Assembly: GCA_011317545.1 (NCBI GenBank)
Contig: WUJK01000003.1
Location: 1,364,001-1,428,000, forward strand
Source: Coniella vitis
Taxonomy: Eukaryota > Ascomycota > Sordariomycetes > Diaporthales > Schizoparmaceae
Direction: 5' to 3'
Length of the DNA stretch: 64,000 nt
The notes beneath the pieces are model-generated. The model saw only the letters and a list, made by a program, of their open reading frames with translations, was not told the origin of the DNA and made no database searches. Within the stretch, counting starts at the first letter, position 1, and each line of letters starts with the position of its first letter. The position numbers and the translations under genes were made by a program. Below, one piece after another: positions 19,849 through 30,904 of the stretch.

Positions 19849-22800
19849 ATGCTGGGGCCTGACTATGATGCTGGGCCCCCAGGGCCCCCAGGGCCTCCTG
19901 GGCCTCTCGGACCTCCCGAGCGTAGTCCCCGACGACGGACGCCCGAACGGAGCTTCACAGCCGACGATGCGAGAAACTACTCCCCCTACCGCCCGCCGCG
20001 ATCGAATCCAGGCTCCCGCGACGGCAGGAGACCGTCGCTCTCACCTTCCAACGCGACTGGCGAGAAGAGCTGGGAGCCCGACGCGTCGAGAAATCCGAGT
20101 CGAGAAAGAAATCGGTCTAGAGGCCGCAACGGGCGGGCGCCGAGCGGACAACGGACCTGCAAAAAGTGCGGCGAGACGTTGACAGGACAGTTCGTTCGCG
20201 CCCTCGACGGAACGTTCCATTTGGATTGTTTCAAATGTCGGGTAAGTCGAGTCCTGCACCTACAGTTTGTGATGCATGAGTGCCTGTCCAGGTGGTGCTG
20301 ATTCAGTGGGCTGACGCCCGATTATAGGATTGTGGCCAAATCGTGGCATCCAAGTTCTTCCCCGCCGAGGATGAAGATGGCCAAGGCCAGTACCCCCTTT
20401 GCGAAACAGATTATTTCCGACGACTAGGGCTGCTCTGCTACCAGTGCGGCGGCGCGCTCCGCGGCTCGTACATCACTGCGCTCGAGCGCAAATACCACGT
20501 CGACCACTTCACCTGCTCCTTGTGCCCTACCATCTTTGGTGCGCAAGACAGTTATTATGAGCACGATAGCCAGGTCTATTGTCACTACCACTACTCCACT
20601 CAATTTGCTCAAAAGTGTAACGGATGTCAGACGGCAATTCTTAAGCAGTTTGTCGAGATCTTCCGCAACGGTCAGAACCAACATTGGCACCCGGAGTGTT
20701 ACATGATCCACAAGTTCTGGAACGTGCGACTCGCCGCCCCGAACGATGCAGAGAACCAGCCGCCTCCAATAGACGATGAAAAGACCAGGGATTTGGTCAA
20801 GCAACAGGAAGAGAGGATGGAAGAAAAAGTCTATCGCATATGGAGCGTCCTTTCGACCTTTGAAGAATCATCCGCTGCCTGCATATCGGATATGCTGTTA
20901 CACGTCAGCAATGGAGCGTATGTCGACGGTGTACTTGTGGCGAAAAGATTCATATGGCATGTCGACGTTCTCTTCCGGTCAGCAGACCGCTTGGACGACG
21001 CAATGCAGGACGTGGACATCAAACGTACGTAGCTCTACTCCAGGCGGTCCCGAGCTTCCTAGCGTGCTAACATTGTGGCAGCTCTATCATACTCGCGCGA
21101 AGCAAAACTACTCTGCAAGAAGATCGTCCAATTTTTCTCGCTCTTGTCCAAAACACAAGACAAGAACGCCCACAAATTAGGAGTCACGCAAGAGCTGCTT
21201 TCCCTAGTAACCGGCCTCGCTCATTATCTCAAACTCCTCATCCGCATCTGTCTTCAGGGCGCGCTGCGTATAGAAAAGGAGCAGGTCCACTCCGAAGGAC
21301 TCTACGCGTTTCTTGACGACCTCGGTAACCTCGACTCGTTAAAGAGCGAAGATGGCTCTCTGCAATTGACTGGTGCAATGTCGCGGCTCGCGGCGAACGA
21401 ATCAGACCAGTGCGTCAGCTGCCGCAAACCCGTTGAAGATGAGTGTGCTAGGAATGGCGATGAGAGATGGCACATCGTGTGTGTGACCTGCACCAGATGC
21501 GGCAAAGAGCTCGGTAAGAGCCTGCCAGAAGCTCGGCTCAAGTCCAACGAGACTACCAAGGCCATCCTTTGCAACAGCTGCGAAACCGTCACCCCTGATT
21601 CCTCGCCTGCCTTTGAGCACGTTACGAAGCTGCAGCAGTATGTCTTTCTGCTACAGGTTGCGCTTGCAAGACTTTTGGATATCCTCAAAAGTACAGGGGC
21701 TTTGTCTGCCGTCGATGATGCAACGGGTCATGGACCCGACTCAGCCAACGGCCACGCCCTGGGAGACGGTCCTCGTGTTTACGCGGATATGCGATCCAAG
21801 TCTTACGTAGACAAGAGAGACCACAACCGAGAGTCATCGTACGAGAACACGTTGAACGATGTCCGCCGATTGAGAAGCACTCGTCTTGATAAGCATTTGT
21901 CGGCAAGCTTCAGAAAAGCGCGGGCCTCCAGATTGATGGACGATGTGGCCGAAGGTGGCCTGGGAAACATGCAAAGCCAACGCATCGAAGAAGATCAGGT
22001 GCCCGGCGAAGAAGGCGGTTCAGATCTCATGTTTGGCCATCAGGATGCACTAACCCTCGACGACATACCTCGCATAGTCGCTGCCGAGCAAGCCAGAGAG
22101 CAGCGGCCTACGTACAAGCCTGCTCGTCAAGAGTTGTTCAGGTCGCCAGCAACGGAGCCGTTCATGGCAAATCAGAGCCGATCGCGATCCGCGGGTCGCG
22201 CTGGCGAGCGCAACTACGGCGACGCTTCGCCGCAACGAAGTGCAGTCAAGTACTTTTCCGAGTTATCTCCCGTCGAGTACTTCATTGTTCGCCACCTTGC
22301 AGTTCTTACGATGCACCCGATGGTGCAGGACGAGTTCTCTATTGATGAGCTTGTCAATCTTATCGAGTCCAAGAAGCCTGCAACGTTTTGGAACAAGTTT
22401 GGAAAGGCCTTCAAAAACGACAACAAGAAGGGTGTCAAGAAGAAGGGTATCTTTGGCGTGCCACTGGAAATTGTTATTGAAAGGGACGGCGCCGACTCTA
22501 CGGATGGCATCGGTCCTGGAACGCTTCGCATCCCCGCAATCGTCGACGATTTGGTCGCCACCATGAAGAAGATGGACTTGTCTGTGGAAGGAGTCTTCCG
22601 AAAGAATGGCAACATCAAGAAGCTCACTGAAACAGTAGAGAAGATTGACCGCGAAGGCTGTGAGAATATCAACCTGAGCTCACAGCCTGTCATCCAGGTG
22701 GCCGCGTTACTCAAGAAATATCTCCGCGAACTGCCGGATCCCCTAATGACGAACAAACTTTACCGTCTATGGTTGACTGCGGCAAAGATGCAAGACGACG

Positions 22801-23529
22801 ACAAGAGACGGCAGTTCATACACCTCATTTGTTGCTTGCTTCCCAAGTGCCACAGAGATTGCCTGGAAATCCTGCTTAGTTTCCTTAAATGGGCTAGTAA
22901 TTTCCACCAGGTTGATGACGAGTCTGGATCAAAGATGGACAGCAAGAACCTTGCGACCGTCATTGCACCAAACATTCTTTACAATCCCCTCAAAGGACCT
23001 GCTCTGGACAGTGAACCGATGCTGGCAATTATTGTCATTGAGACATTAATCAACGACGTGGAGACGATGTGTCTGGTAAGTAATTTTCTGTTCTTGAGAA
23101 CTGCGGCTGGTGATTCATCCACTAACTGTGGTCAAGGTGCCTGATAACTTTGTCGATGTCTTGACCGACCCCACCTGCAGCAAAGACGATATTACCAGCA
23201 AAGAGATCCTCAAGCGTTTCGGTGGAAGAGTGAATGGCGGCCACGGCATCCTTCACGATGCCAGTGCTGATAGTCAGACTAGGCCTCTAGCCCGAAGGGT
23301 AGAGACGGACCCTGAGGCTCGGACTGCTGGTTGGCAAGAGCCCAACGCTTCTTTTGCACAGGCTTCCAATCCATCAACACCTCCGCAAAAGTGGCGCAAT
23401 CCGGATGATCCCCATGTATCACCTTTTGCCGCACGCTCCTTTGAGGATGCAGAAGAGCGGCGGGAATGGAGGAACTCGACCCCAGGACGACCAACTGGCA
23501 ATTCAGTCGGCGTCGGCGGAACGGGATAG
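19849..23529 (+). CDS. lrg1: Lrg1-type Rho GTPase-activating protein with three LIM domains
   Basis: Four exons: 19849-20241, 20328-21024, 21082-23075 and 23137-23529 (1,158 aa, all phases consistent). The N terminus has a collagen-like Gly-Pro-Pro run and Arg/Ser-rich low complexity. LIM1 (from about C105, CKKCGETL) and LIM2 (from about 169, CYQCGGALRG) are adjacent; a helical region follows; LIM3 begins near 475 (CVSCRKPVEDEC). The RhoGAP domain spans about 820-1035 and contains GVFRKNGN with the catalytic arginine finger (about 868) and KNLATVIAPNIL. Intron 1 falls inside LIM1. This LIM-LIM-LIM-RhoGAP order is that of yeast Lrg1 and Neurospora LRG-1, which stimulate GTP hydrolysis by Rho1 and control cell-wall synthesis and hyphal tip growth. 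Confidence 0.95.
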
Positions 23530-24789
23530 ACACTGTCTCCCACGGCCTCTTTTTGGTTGAGCGACCTTTCATACAGCATCCTACAGACAAGACGTGTTTA
23601 TAACCCAAAAATGATCTAGAACCAACCTGTCACGGCCAAGGCGGGCAAGGTCGGACTGGCATATTCAATGCATCGCTGGCGGCGTTTCGTCGATTACACT
23701 TTGAGAGATGGCGGGCGCCTTTTATTTCGCGTGCCCCTACGCTTATCTGGTGCCATCTTGGAGAGCCTTGTTTTCTTTGTTTTGTCTCTTTCCATTCTCT
23801 CTTCCTTTTTCAGCCTTCTGAGTGTGCTTTTTGCGCCTCGGTTGACGTACCAAAAAATCTCAGCTAAATGAAGTCACGTTTCATGCGCGCATGGTGTTGT
23901 TGTTGTTGCCCAAGGTTTCATGCAAAGGACCAGAAAACAGGGCTTGTGCATTTTACTCTTCTTCTGTTGTTCATCTCATTATCAGTTCGGTCGACGTTTG
24001 TTGTGCTATGGGGGCTGTTGGATGAGCGTCTAAGGGGCGGGAGGGGGTTTATCCTTTCCCCCACCATTTCTCTTTTCTGTTTCCAGTTCTTGTCGACGAG
24101 CATAAAGCGACTTGGCTAAGCATGGACAGGCATGAGCAGACAAAATGGAAACAAAGGCTGCTCAGCTCCATATCCTGTTTGGAGAACCCAAGGAGACAGG
24201 CAGGCAGACAAGCAGACAGACACATACATACAACCAACAGGAAACAGTTGACTTCTTGTATTACAAAACCGACTTGTACATTGATATACAGAGAAGCTGT
24301 GGGAATCAACGAAATCTTCATTGGTATAAATTGAGTACGGTGCATGTTCCTTTCAAGGCAATGGGCATAGCAGTGATTCTCAGAACAGTTATAAGGTGGA
24401 TGCGATTGCGTTTTAGGGGGGGGGGTGTCGGGAAGACAGTTCGTTGAAGTATTCGAGCACAGATAGGTTGTTCTATAGTGTGCTATATCCCCATAGCATA
24501 AACATCACTTGAGTCCGAGACCGCCGCTATTTAATATGCCAGCTGATTATATTGATTTTATAGCTAGGAATCGGGTTTTAAACACCTCAGAGTATAGAAC
24601 TCGAGATTATCCCCAAGACAATTCGGGAATAAGTTGCCAATACGTGTTGTAGCATCGATTGAATATATACATTAAGCTAGGTAGTATTATATATAAGAAA
24701 CATTTATATAGAACCTTCTGATGCAATTAGTTTATATGTACCTTCCTGATACTGTCTTGGTTTATTTTTTGAAGCCTCTCCAATTCCTT
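23530..24789. other. Intergenic region between convergent lrg1 and erg26
   Basis: About 1.26 kb. The first several hundred bases are T-rich and probably 3' UTR. There is a poly-G run at 24416-24425 and an AT-rich stretch at about 24480-24720. Small AGGCAGACAAGCAGACAGAC-like tandem words lie at 24200-24225. No coding frame is convincing. Confidence 0.45.
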
Positions 24790-26014
24790 TTACATCTTGC
24801 CTTCCTTCATTTGTTGCATAGTCCACTTGACAGACCTCCTCATACCCTCTTCCAGGCCAATGATGGGCTTATAACCCAACCTCTTCTTTGCCTTGTCGAT
24901 ACAAAAGTATCTTGTCATACAAGAGTACAAATTCCTTTGCCGATTGAATGTAGGGTTGCGTCCAAGAATCTTGCACACAACCTCACTGCACAGGCCCAGA
25001 AACATGCCGACATCCCTGGGTATCTTCCAGACATGCTCCAGCCCATGCGGGCTGCCCGCCGCGTTCCAAATCAAGCGGCAGAAATCCCAAAAGTACGTGG
25101 GACTGTCATTGGTAATAATGAATACCTCGCCGTCGACTTTTTCGTGGTCGAGCGGTCGCGTTGCGGCTGCATGAGTCAACAGCAAGGCATGTGCGGCGAG
25201 AAGATGGCCGTGTGCGACGTTCTCGACATAAGTCCAGTCAAAGAGGTTGTCGTTGTTGCCCAATTGGAAACCAGATTTACCCTGGAGATAAATGTTGATG
25301 ATGTGGTATTGGGCTTGGATGTCGCCTTCGCCCACAATGCCGGCGGGACGAATCGCGGCGGTGAGGAAGTTTGTGTTGTCGGCGCGGTTGGCTTTGAGGA
25401 CGATTTCTTCGGCTGCGGCCTGTGTTTGTAGAACGGATGCCTGTCAGATATGCTTGATCCTCCAAACCCATCGCGTGTCAACCTGAAGGAGAACAAAAAC
25501 AAAAAGAGAGACTTTGACGCACCTTTGTCTCGGTGTAGTATTCCGTCTGGTCCTTCCCCCTGGGGACCGGCCACCTTTCGTCCGCATTGATCAGATCTGA
25601 GACGTTATCGCTCGTCACACTCGCTGAGCTTGTATACACCAGCGCCTTCACGCCCGTTTTCCTGCATGCATCGACGACATTCTGCGTGCCGTCAATATTG
25701 ACCGTCTTGAAAAGGCGGTCCGAGGAGGCAGTGGCGCCCTGCGAGGGTGGGGACGCAGTGTGGATGACGAGCTCCGGGCGGACATCGTCAAAGATGGCGG
25801 CTAGCTTGGCCGCGTCGGTGATGTCGGATTCAATGTAGCGCACGCCGTCCGAGTCGGGGCGGCGGTTACGCTGGCAGCGCAGGTCGAGGACGGTTATGGA
25901 GGTTGCGGTCCAGTCGCGCAGCAGCACGCGCACAATGTGGTGGCCGAGGAAGCCGCAGCCGCCTGTAATGAGGACATTTCCCAGATTATGCTTTTTGGGA
26001 GGTTCGGAGGCCAT
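24790..26014 (-). CDS. erg26: Sterol-4-alpha-carboxylate 3-dehydrogenase (decarboxylating), Erg26-like
   Basis: NAD(P)-dependent oxidoreductase of the 3-beta-HSD family; Erg26 carries out decarboxylating oxidation in C-4 demethylation of ergosterol precursors at the ER. Two exons, 26014-25523 and 25419-24790 (373 aa), joined by a 103-nt GT-AG intron lying directly after the catalytic Lys codon. The Rossmann motif TGGCGFLG is at about 17-24. The catalytic pair is in YTETK (Tyr 160, Lys 164). HTASPP and IRPAGIVGEGD are typical 3-beta-HSD blocks. An in-frame ATG lies further upstream near 26100, but MASEPPKK fits the usual N terminus and start context. A related 3-beta-HSD-family enzyme is possible, but Erg26 is the best match. 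Confidence 0.88.
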
Positions 26015-26521
26015 GATGGTGTGCTGGTTTGTTGGGGGGGGGGTTGGATTTGTTGGATCGGAAAGGGGACTTTGTTGGCGTTTGGTCTGTCTTGGTGGCA
26101 TGTGGATTTTGTCTCCAATGAATCGGTCTGGGACGCTGCACCGGGGTCTACTAGTGCATAGTACGTAGGAGTACGGAGTATATACATAGTAGTATACTAT
26201 GTAGTACAGTGGAATCCTTGTCCCGCCAGTCTTCACTTGATGTACCCGCGACTTGCAATAACAAGTAGAAGTACGTCTTGGCCGCAGGGTCCGATCTTCG
26301 TCTGCCCTCTTAATCTCCTTCTGCAACTGTCATACCGCAGACTTGCACCTGAACCAACATGGCAGATACTCGCACCGCTTGAGTATGCCAAGTCCCACAA
26401 CACACCAGCATAATACTCGGGTGACTGTCTGCTTGCTTGCTTTGCATCGAATCAGCAAACAGCCACCGTCCACCGACCATGACGGGCCAAAGGCTACAAC
26501 AACCACCTGTGTGGCATCAGA
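26015..26521. promoter_or_regulatory. Divergent promoter region, erg26 / gene at 26522
   Basis: About 0.5 kb shared by two divergent starts. It includes inverted copies of the recurrent 9-mer (TACATAGTA at 26183-26191 and TACTATGTA at 26195-26203) and a poly-G tract at 26033-26041. I saw no recognisable sterol regulatory element. Confidence 0.5.
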
Positions 26522-28111
26522 ATGGCTAGAGACGTCGAGGTTCTGGTGCACATTTCTGCGCCCAGCACGTCCAAGGACGACACGTTCTACAGACAGTTGG
26601 CCACAGCCTACATGGATTTTGTCCCCGGCAAAAGCACAAACTTGGCTTCTTTCGAGCCACCAGCACAAGCACACCCAGCTACTTCGTCACCGCCAACCTC
26701 GTCGCGAAAACGACATCCCCGCGATGATCTTGTCCTCCCCACGGCCCTCGACTCCCCTTTGGCATCCTTCCGAAGCGTGTGGGATAATGTCACATCTCCA
26801 CGAGCACTAGCAGCATGGCATTCCTCTCAATGCCGTAATGCCAACATCCACAACGACAACGACAACAATTCGCAGCACAGCGATGCCCCGGCATCGGCGA
26901 ACTCGTGGGCACAACCACCCAGCGAGGTGCCCGACTCGATGCCCTACAACGATCTTAGCCTCGCAGGCTTTACCACGCCCACCCGGGTTCTGAATTTCTT
27001 TTTACAGACCCACGGACCTGTCGCGGCATCTTCAGAGTCCAGCCAGCTACCCGCCATCGTAGCTGCTGGTGGTGGTGGTGGTGGTGCTCTGGCCGAAGCA
27101 ACTGCAAGCTACGATGATGGCGTCGGTGATTCGACCATGTTGCTTCTGGAGGGTGCTTGTGCGCCTGTTGCTCCCCTGCCGTCGGCCTTGGATATTAGCT
27201 CTGATAGGACTCACGTGACGCAGACGCCGTCCTGCGTCCTGCAGCGCAAGAATCCTACAATAGCGCACAAAGAAGACGCGGCAGCAGAAGTAGAGGAAGG
27301 GTCCAGGTTAGTAGCCACTGGGGGGTCTCCCTTGGTGCGCTCGAGTGATGAGTGCAGGTCAAATGACGACAATGTAGTCATACCCGCCACTCAACCTGTC
27401 GATCGCGCCGACTCTGAGCCGCCCCTAGCCAAACGCCGTAGACACAATGCTACAATTCCTCGCGCTGGCGAAGTTCATCGTGAAGGCGGCGGGCTGAGTC
27501 GAAGCGCTAGTGACGGTTTACCACGGGGGATCAAAGAAGACTCCTTGCTTTGGCCATCCTCGTCGCAAAATGACATACTACTACGAGACACGGTCAACAC
27601 CGAAGACAAGGAGGATACGGCTGGTACTCTCCCCGATATCCTCAAAGGCCCGGACTGGAGCTCCCACCTCGAACTCATCTCCTCCGATCCCTCACCCACC
27701 AATGCCGTGCTGGGGCACAAGCCCACTATTTTCCTCGAAGACATGTACCGCAGCGCCAAAGGCCCCAAGCGCTACAACCCGCGTTTCCAAGCCCGCCCTC
27801 TGCGGCCCTATGAGCGCGGATTCTGGACCTTATCCCTGACAGATTGGCCCATCGAGGCGAAGCGCCGGACGTGGCACTTCCTAGGCAACTATATCCGCAA
27901 GGACGAGAAAGCAGGCTGGGGCACGCGCGCATGCCGCGACCCACAATGGGACTGGCTGAGGCTGTATGGGTGGGAGCATATTGCGGGTGAGTTGTATATC
28001 TTGTTGTACGTGGCGACTGAGCGGAGGACAAAGTACGTGGACATGGTTTGGCGTGATGGCGCGGGGGAGGCGTTGATTGTCGTGGGGGCGAGAGGAGCAA
28101 AGTCATCATGA
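26522..28111 (+). CDS. Conserved-looking fungal protein of unknown function
   Basis: Single exon of 529 aa starting ATGGCTAGAGAC. Two parts look ordered. The N-terminal 40 residues (MARDVEVLVHISAPS, DDTFYRQLATAYMDF) resemble a short folded module. The C-terminal 130 residues (FLEDMYRSAKGPKRYNPRF, then RPYERGFWTLSL and WHFLGNYIRKDEKAGWGTRACRD) are rich in Trp and Arg. Between them is Ser/Ala/Asp-rich low complexity with a His/Asn/Asp run and a poly-Gly tract encoded by GGT repeats. PPLAKRRRHN at about 300 could be a nuclear localisation signal. No known domain is recognised. A nuclear role is only suggested by that basic cluster. Confidence 0.82.
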   Translation: MARDVEVLVHISAPSTSKDDTFYRQLATAYMDFVPGKSTNLASFEPPAQAHPATSSPPTSSRKRHPRDDLVLPTALDSPLASFRSVWDNVTSPRALAAWHSSQCRNANIHNDNDNNSQHSDAPASANSWAQPPSEVPDSMPYNDLSLAGFTTPTRVLNFFLQTHGPVAASSESSQLPAIVAAGGGGGGALAEATASYDDGVGDSTMLLLEGACAPVAPLPSALDISSDRTHVTQTPSCVLQRKNPTIAHKEDAAAEVEEGSRLVATGGSPLVRSSDECRSNDDNVVIPATQPVDRADSEPPLAKRRRHNATIPRAGEVHREGGGLSRSASDGLPRGIKEDSLLWPSSSQNDILLRDTVNTEDKEDTAGTLPDILKGPDWSSHLELISSDPSPTNAVLGHKPTIFLEDMYRSAKGPKRYNPRFQARPLRPYERGFWTLSLTDWPIEAKRRTWHFLGNYIRKDEKAGWGTRACRDPQWDWLRLYGWEHIAGELYILLYVATERRTKYVDMVWRDGAGEALIVVGARGAKSS

Positions 28112-28870
28112 GCGAGCGAGCTGCCGCCGATGAAGCGCTTCTCAGGAAGATGGAATGGGAAAGGGGGACACGATAGGCGGCGGGCGGAACCGTATAAGGG
28201 ATTGGAGAGAGCAGTCCCTTTCTTTGTCAGGTTCGGTCAGATGTACATATGGCTCAGCACTGAGCGGGAGACATATATAGCCAGCATACATAGCATCGCA
28301 TACGCGAGAGTGCTCGATTGATTCACTTTCACTGTTCTACGCAGATATTGTATTAGCTGGGAATCCAGCAACATATCAAGTGGAGATTTAGTACCGCATA
28401 ATATAGGTGCATCGCTCCATGCTACTGTACAGGTCAGGCGAGAACAAAAGATATTGTGTCAATAACAATTTGCCGGCCACCGAATATTCCTACCTCCGCC
28501 GAGCTGAAGTTGTAGAACGTTGTTTGACCCATCAAGACGTGCATGAACAACAATAATCTCAACGGACAAACGGACATTGTGAATTAAAGAAAAGCAAAAG
28601 ACACAGCTTTTATCATACACCAACCACTTGGATCCTCTCAGAGTCACTCACTTGCACCCGCCACGTTGTACTCCACGTGCACACACATACACAAACACAT
28701 ACTCGCACGTACTCACACGCACACACAACACATGTACAACTTCTTGATATGTTCCAGTTCCCAACCAAGGTGAATGGATCTGTGCTTGCAATTTGTCGCC
28801 TGATCGCAAGGAGCTTGAACGCAAGGAGCTACTATTTTCTGAAACCAGACTATCTCTGCATTCTAGTTGA
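28112..28870. other. Intergenic region between convergent genes
   Basis: About 0.76 kb, largely 3' UTR of both neighbours. It includes a CA-rich simple-sequence tract at about 28678-28735. No gene is visible. Confidence 0.5.
28678..28735. repeat. CA-rich simple repeat
   Basis: Imperfect (CA)n / ACACATACAC tract with interspersed T and G, lying between convergent genes. It is a probable microsatellite. Confidence 0.8.
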
Positions 28871-29927
28871 TCATGCCTTGATCTTCTCCAATTCACGGAA
28901 GTATCTGGTGTGCTCAGCGGACCACAGATCCTCGTACGGCTTCTTGTCGGCCGCCGACATGGTCTTCCACTCACTACCCAGCGTCTTCATGATCTCGATA
29001 GCCTTGCCATCGCGAGTGCTGATGTGAGCTTTGACATACTGGGCAAAGGGGGAGGATGGCGCCTTCGGAATGCGATCATCCGTAATCCTGCTTGGGTTGA
29101 CCTTGACGCCAAAGTAGACCTGGAGACGGCGACGGGCATTGTTTGCAGCGTACGTCTCGGCAGGAGAGTGACTTTCGACCCACTTTTTGTATTCGGCAAC
29201 ATTGTTGACATGGTTCTGCCGAGCTTGGTCCTCGAGAAGCTATCGTTTGGTTCAAAGGAAAGAAATTAGTTGCTAAGGTACATACGAAAGCCAACGCGGT
29301 GCATGATGGGCGCATCTGAACGGAAGAACGTACCTGGAGCTCATCCGCGGAAATGGTCTTGAACTTGGCGGCAGCATCCTTGATTTTGGGTCCAAATTCC
29401 TCTTTCGTGAAGCTCTGGGCCCTCATTACGTTGGTGAGATAGATTCCCCAGGCACTGACAGGGGCCTTGGTCGGCTCCTGGTTGAGCAGAGCTTGTCTCT
29501 TGAGGTCCCGTCGGAGCTGCACCTTCTCGCGCTCCTTCTTCCTCTCAAGCTTCAAAGGGTCGACCTCGCGCTTGGGCGCCTTCTTGGGAGCGGCCTTCTT
29601 GGGCTTTTTCGCGGCCTTGGAGGCGGGCTTCTTGGTCGCAGACGCGGTTTTCTTACCCTTGGCCTTGGCCTTGGTCTTGGCGGCGGCGGCGGCGGCAGTG
29701 GTCTTGCGAGCAGCGGGCTTCTTCGCAGCGGGCGTCTTGGCCTTGGTGGCGGTCGCCGCCTTCTTGGTCGCGGTGGCGTAACCGCGGGCCTTGTAGCTGG
29801 GGGCAATCAGGAAGCTGGGCCGGGCGAGGATAACACGTGATAGAGTGCTGGCGAGCGGCTTGGCAGGCAGCGCGCGGCCATAGGCGCGCAGGGCGTGAGC
29901 CACTACGGACGAGACGGGGACGGGCAT
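28871..29927 (-). CDS. HMG-box protein with mitochondrial-type leader and histone H1-like linker
   Basis: Two exons, 29927-29334 and 29239-28871 (320 aa); donor GTACGT, acceptor TAG, phase 0. The first 50 residues are rich in Arg, Ala and Ser with no acidic residue and end near ARGYATATKK, a typical mitochondrial targeting sequence. Residues about 50-140 are a Lys/Ala/Pro-rich tail like histone H1. Two HMG-box-like regions follow: about 153-220 (APVSAWGIYLT, with the intron inside) and about 255-320 (APSSPFAQYVKAH, LGSEWKTMSAADKKPYED). The layout suggests an mtDNA-packaging protein analogous to yeast Abf2 or TFAM. A nuclear architectural role is the alternative, because the basic tail could also act as a nuclear signal. 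Confidence 0.85.
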
Positions 29928-30904
29928 GGTGGTGGGAATTGGACTCGGTTCTGGAGAGAATTCGTTGGTGGGGAGACTGGTCCGGCAGCAGGTGTTGCAA
30001 CGAACGATCTGGAGTGCTGCCGTGTGTGGGGCGGCGAGTGGAGATGGGCAAAGTGATGTTGATGGCTGACGGAGCCGCAGTGCAATTCCTCGGACCTGTG
30101 GGAAAGCGAGACGAGGTGGGTGCAGTGCAGGTCCTGTTCTTTTGGAATGGGATCTGGGTTTAAGCCTAATTGAGCCAGCCCCCTGGTTTTTCATGCTGTG
30201 TGAAGCTACCCAGCTGCTGCGTCTGGCTCCCGCTGTATTCTAACGCGTTTCTTCTGGGGGGCAGGGGGGCACTGAAGCAAGGGCAAGAGCTCAGAATGCA
30301 GCTGCCAGAGCTGGATTCGCATTTGATTGGTCAAGGTGACGCGTGAAGCTCCAAAAGCTGACCAGCTTCATGATTGGCTGTACAATGAAGCTTTACAGTG
30401 GGGCTGTGATGGCAGCTGGCAGCTGGCAACTGGCAACTTGCGACTGGCATGAGGCTCCCGCCCTGGTGTCGCTGAAAGCCAAGCGAAATAGTGATGCTGT
30501 TCCAAGGCGAATGCACTGCTTCAGTTGATAATACCAATCTTTCAATGACAATTCTCATTGCACATCTGTGCATACCTAGATGTAAACAGTCATGCACATG
30601 CTGTACACTTCAGCCAGTCTTGCTGTCTACCAACACAAGCTGTATGGAATGATGCCACGACTTCAAGATGGGTTACTACCACATTAGTTGAAATGCCAAA
30701 GCACGATGGAGAGCACCAGCGCAAGGCACTAAATCCAGAACCCGTCTCGCTGCATCTCATTCGATTGCATAGATACACAGTGCATTCTGAAGACGCGCTT
30801 TGAGTACATGATTACAAGTCTCTGAAGAGAGAGAGTGTGTGTCTTTGTGACTGAGACAAGGCGAGCGAGCGAGAGATATATAGATATTCATTCAGTCTAT
30901 TACA
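29928..30904. other. Intergenic region upstream of the HMG gene
   Basis: About 1 kb. It contains the AGCTGGCAACTGG minisatellite at 30411-30447 and a purine-rich GAGAGAGAGTGTGTG segment at about 30826-30840. No gene is evident. Confidence 0.5.
30411..30447. repeat. Short minisatellite of GGCAGCTGGCA-type units
   Basis: Four to five degenerate tandem units of about 7 bp (GGCAGCT, GGCAGCT, GGCAACT, GGCAACT, TGCGACT) between two genes. No function is evident. Confidence 0.7.

Noticed and set aside
28677..29269. Plus-strand frames opposite the HMG gene
   Set aside because: Antisense of spliced minus-strand exons and of the CA-rich repeat.
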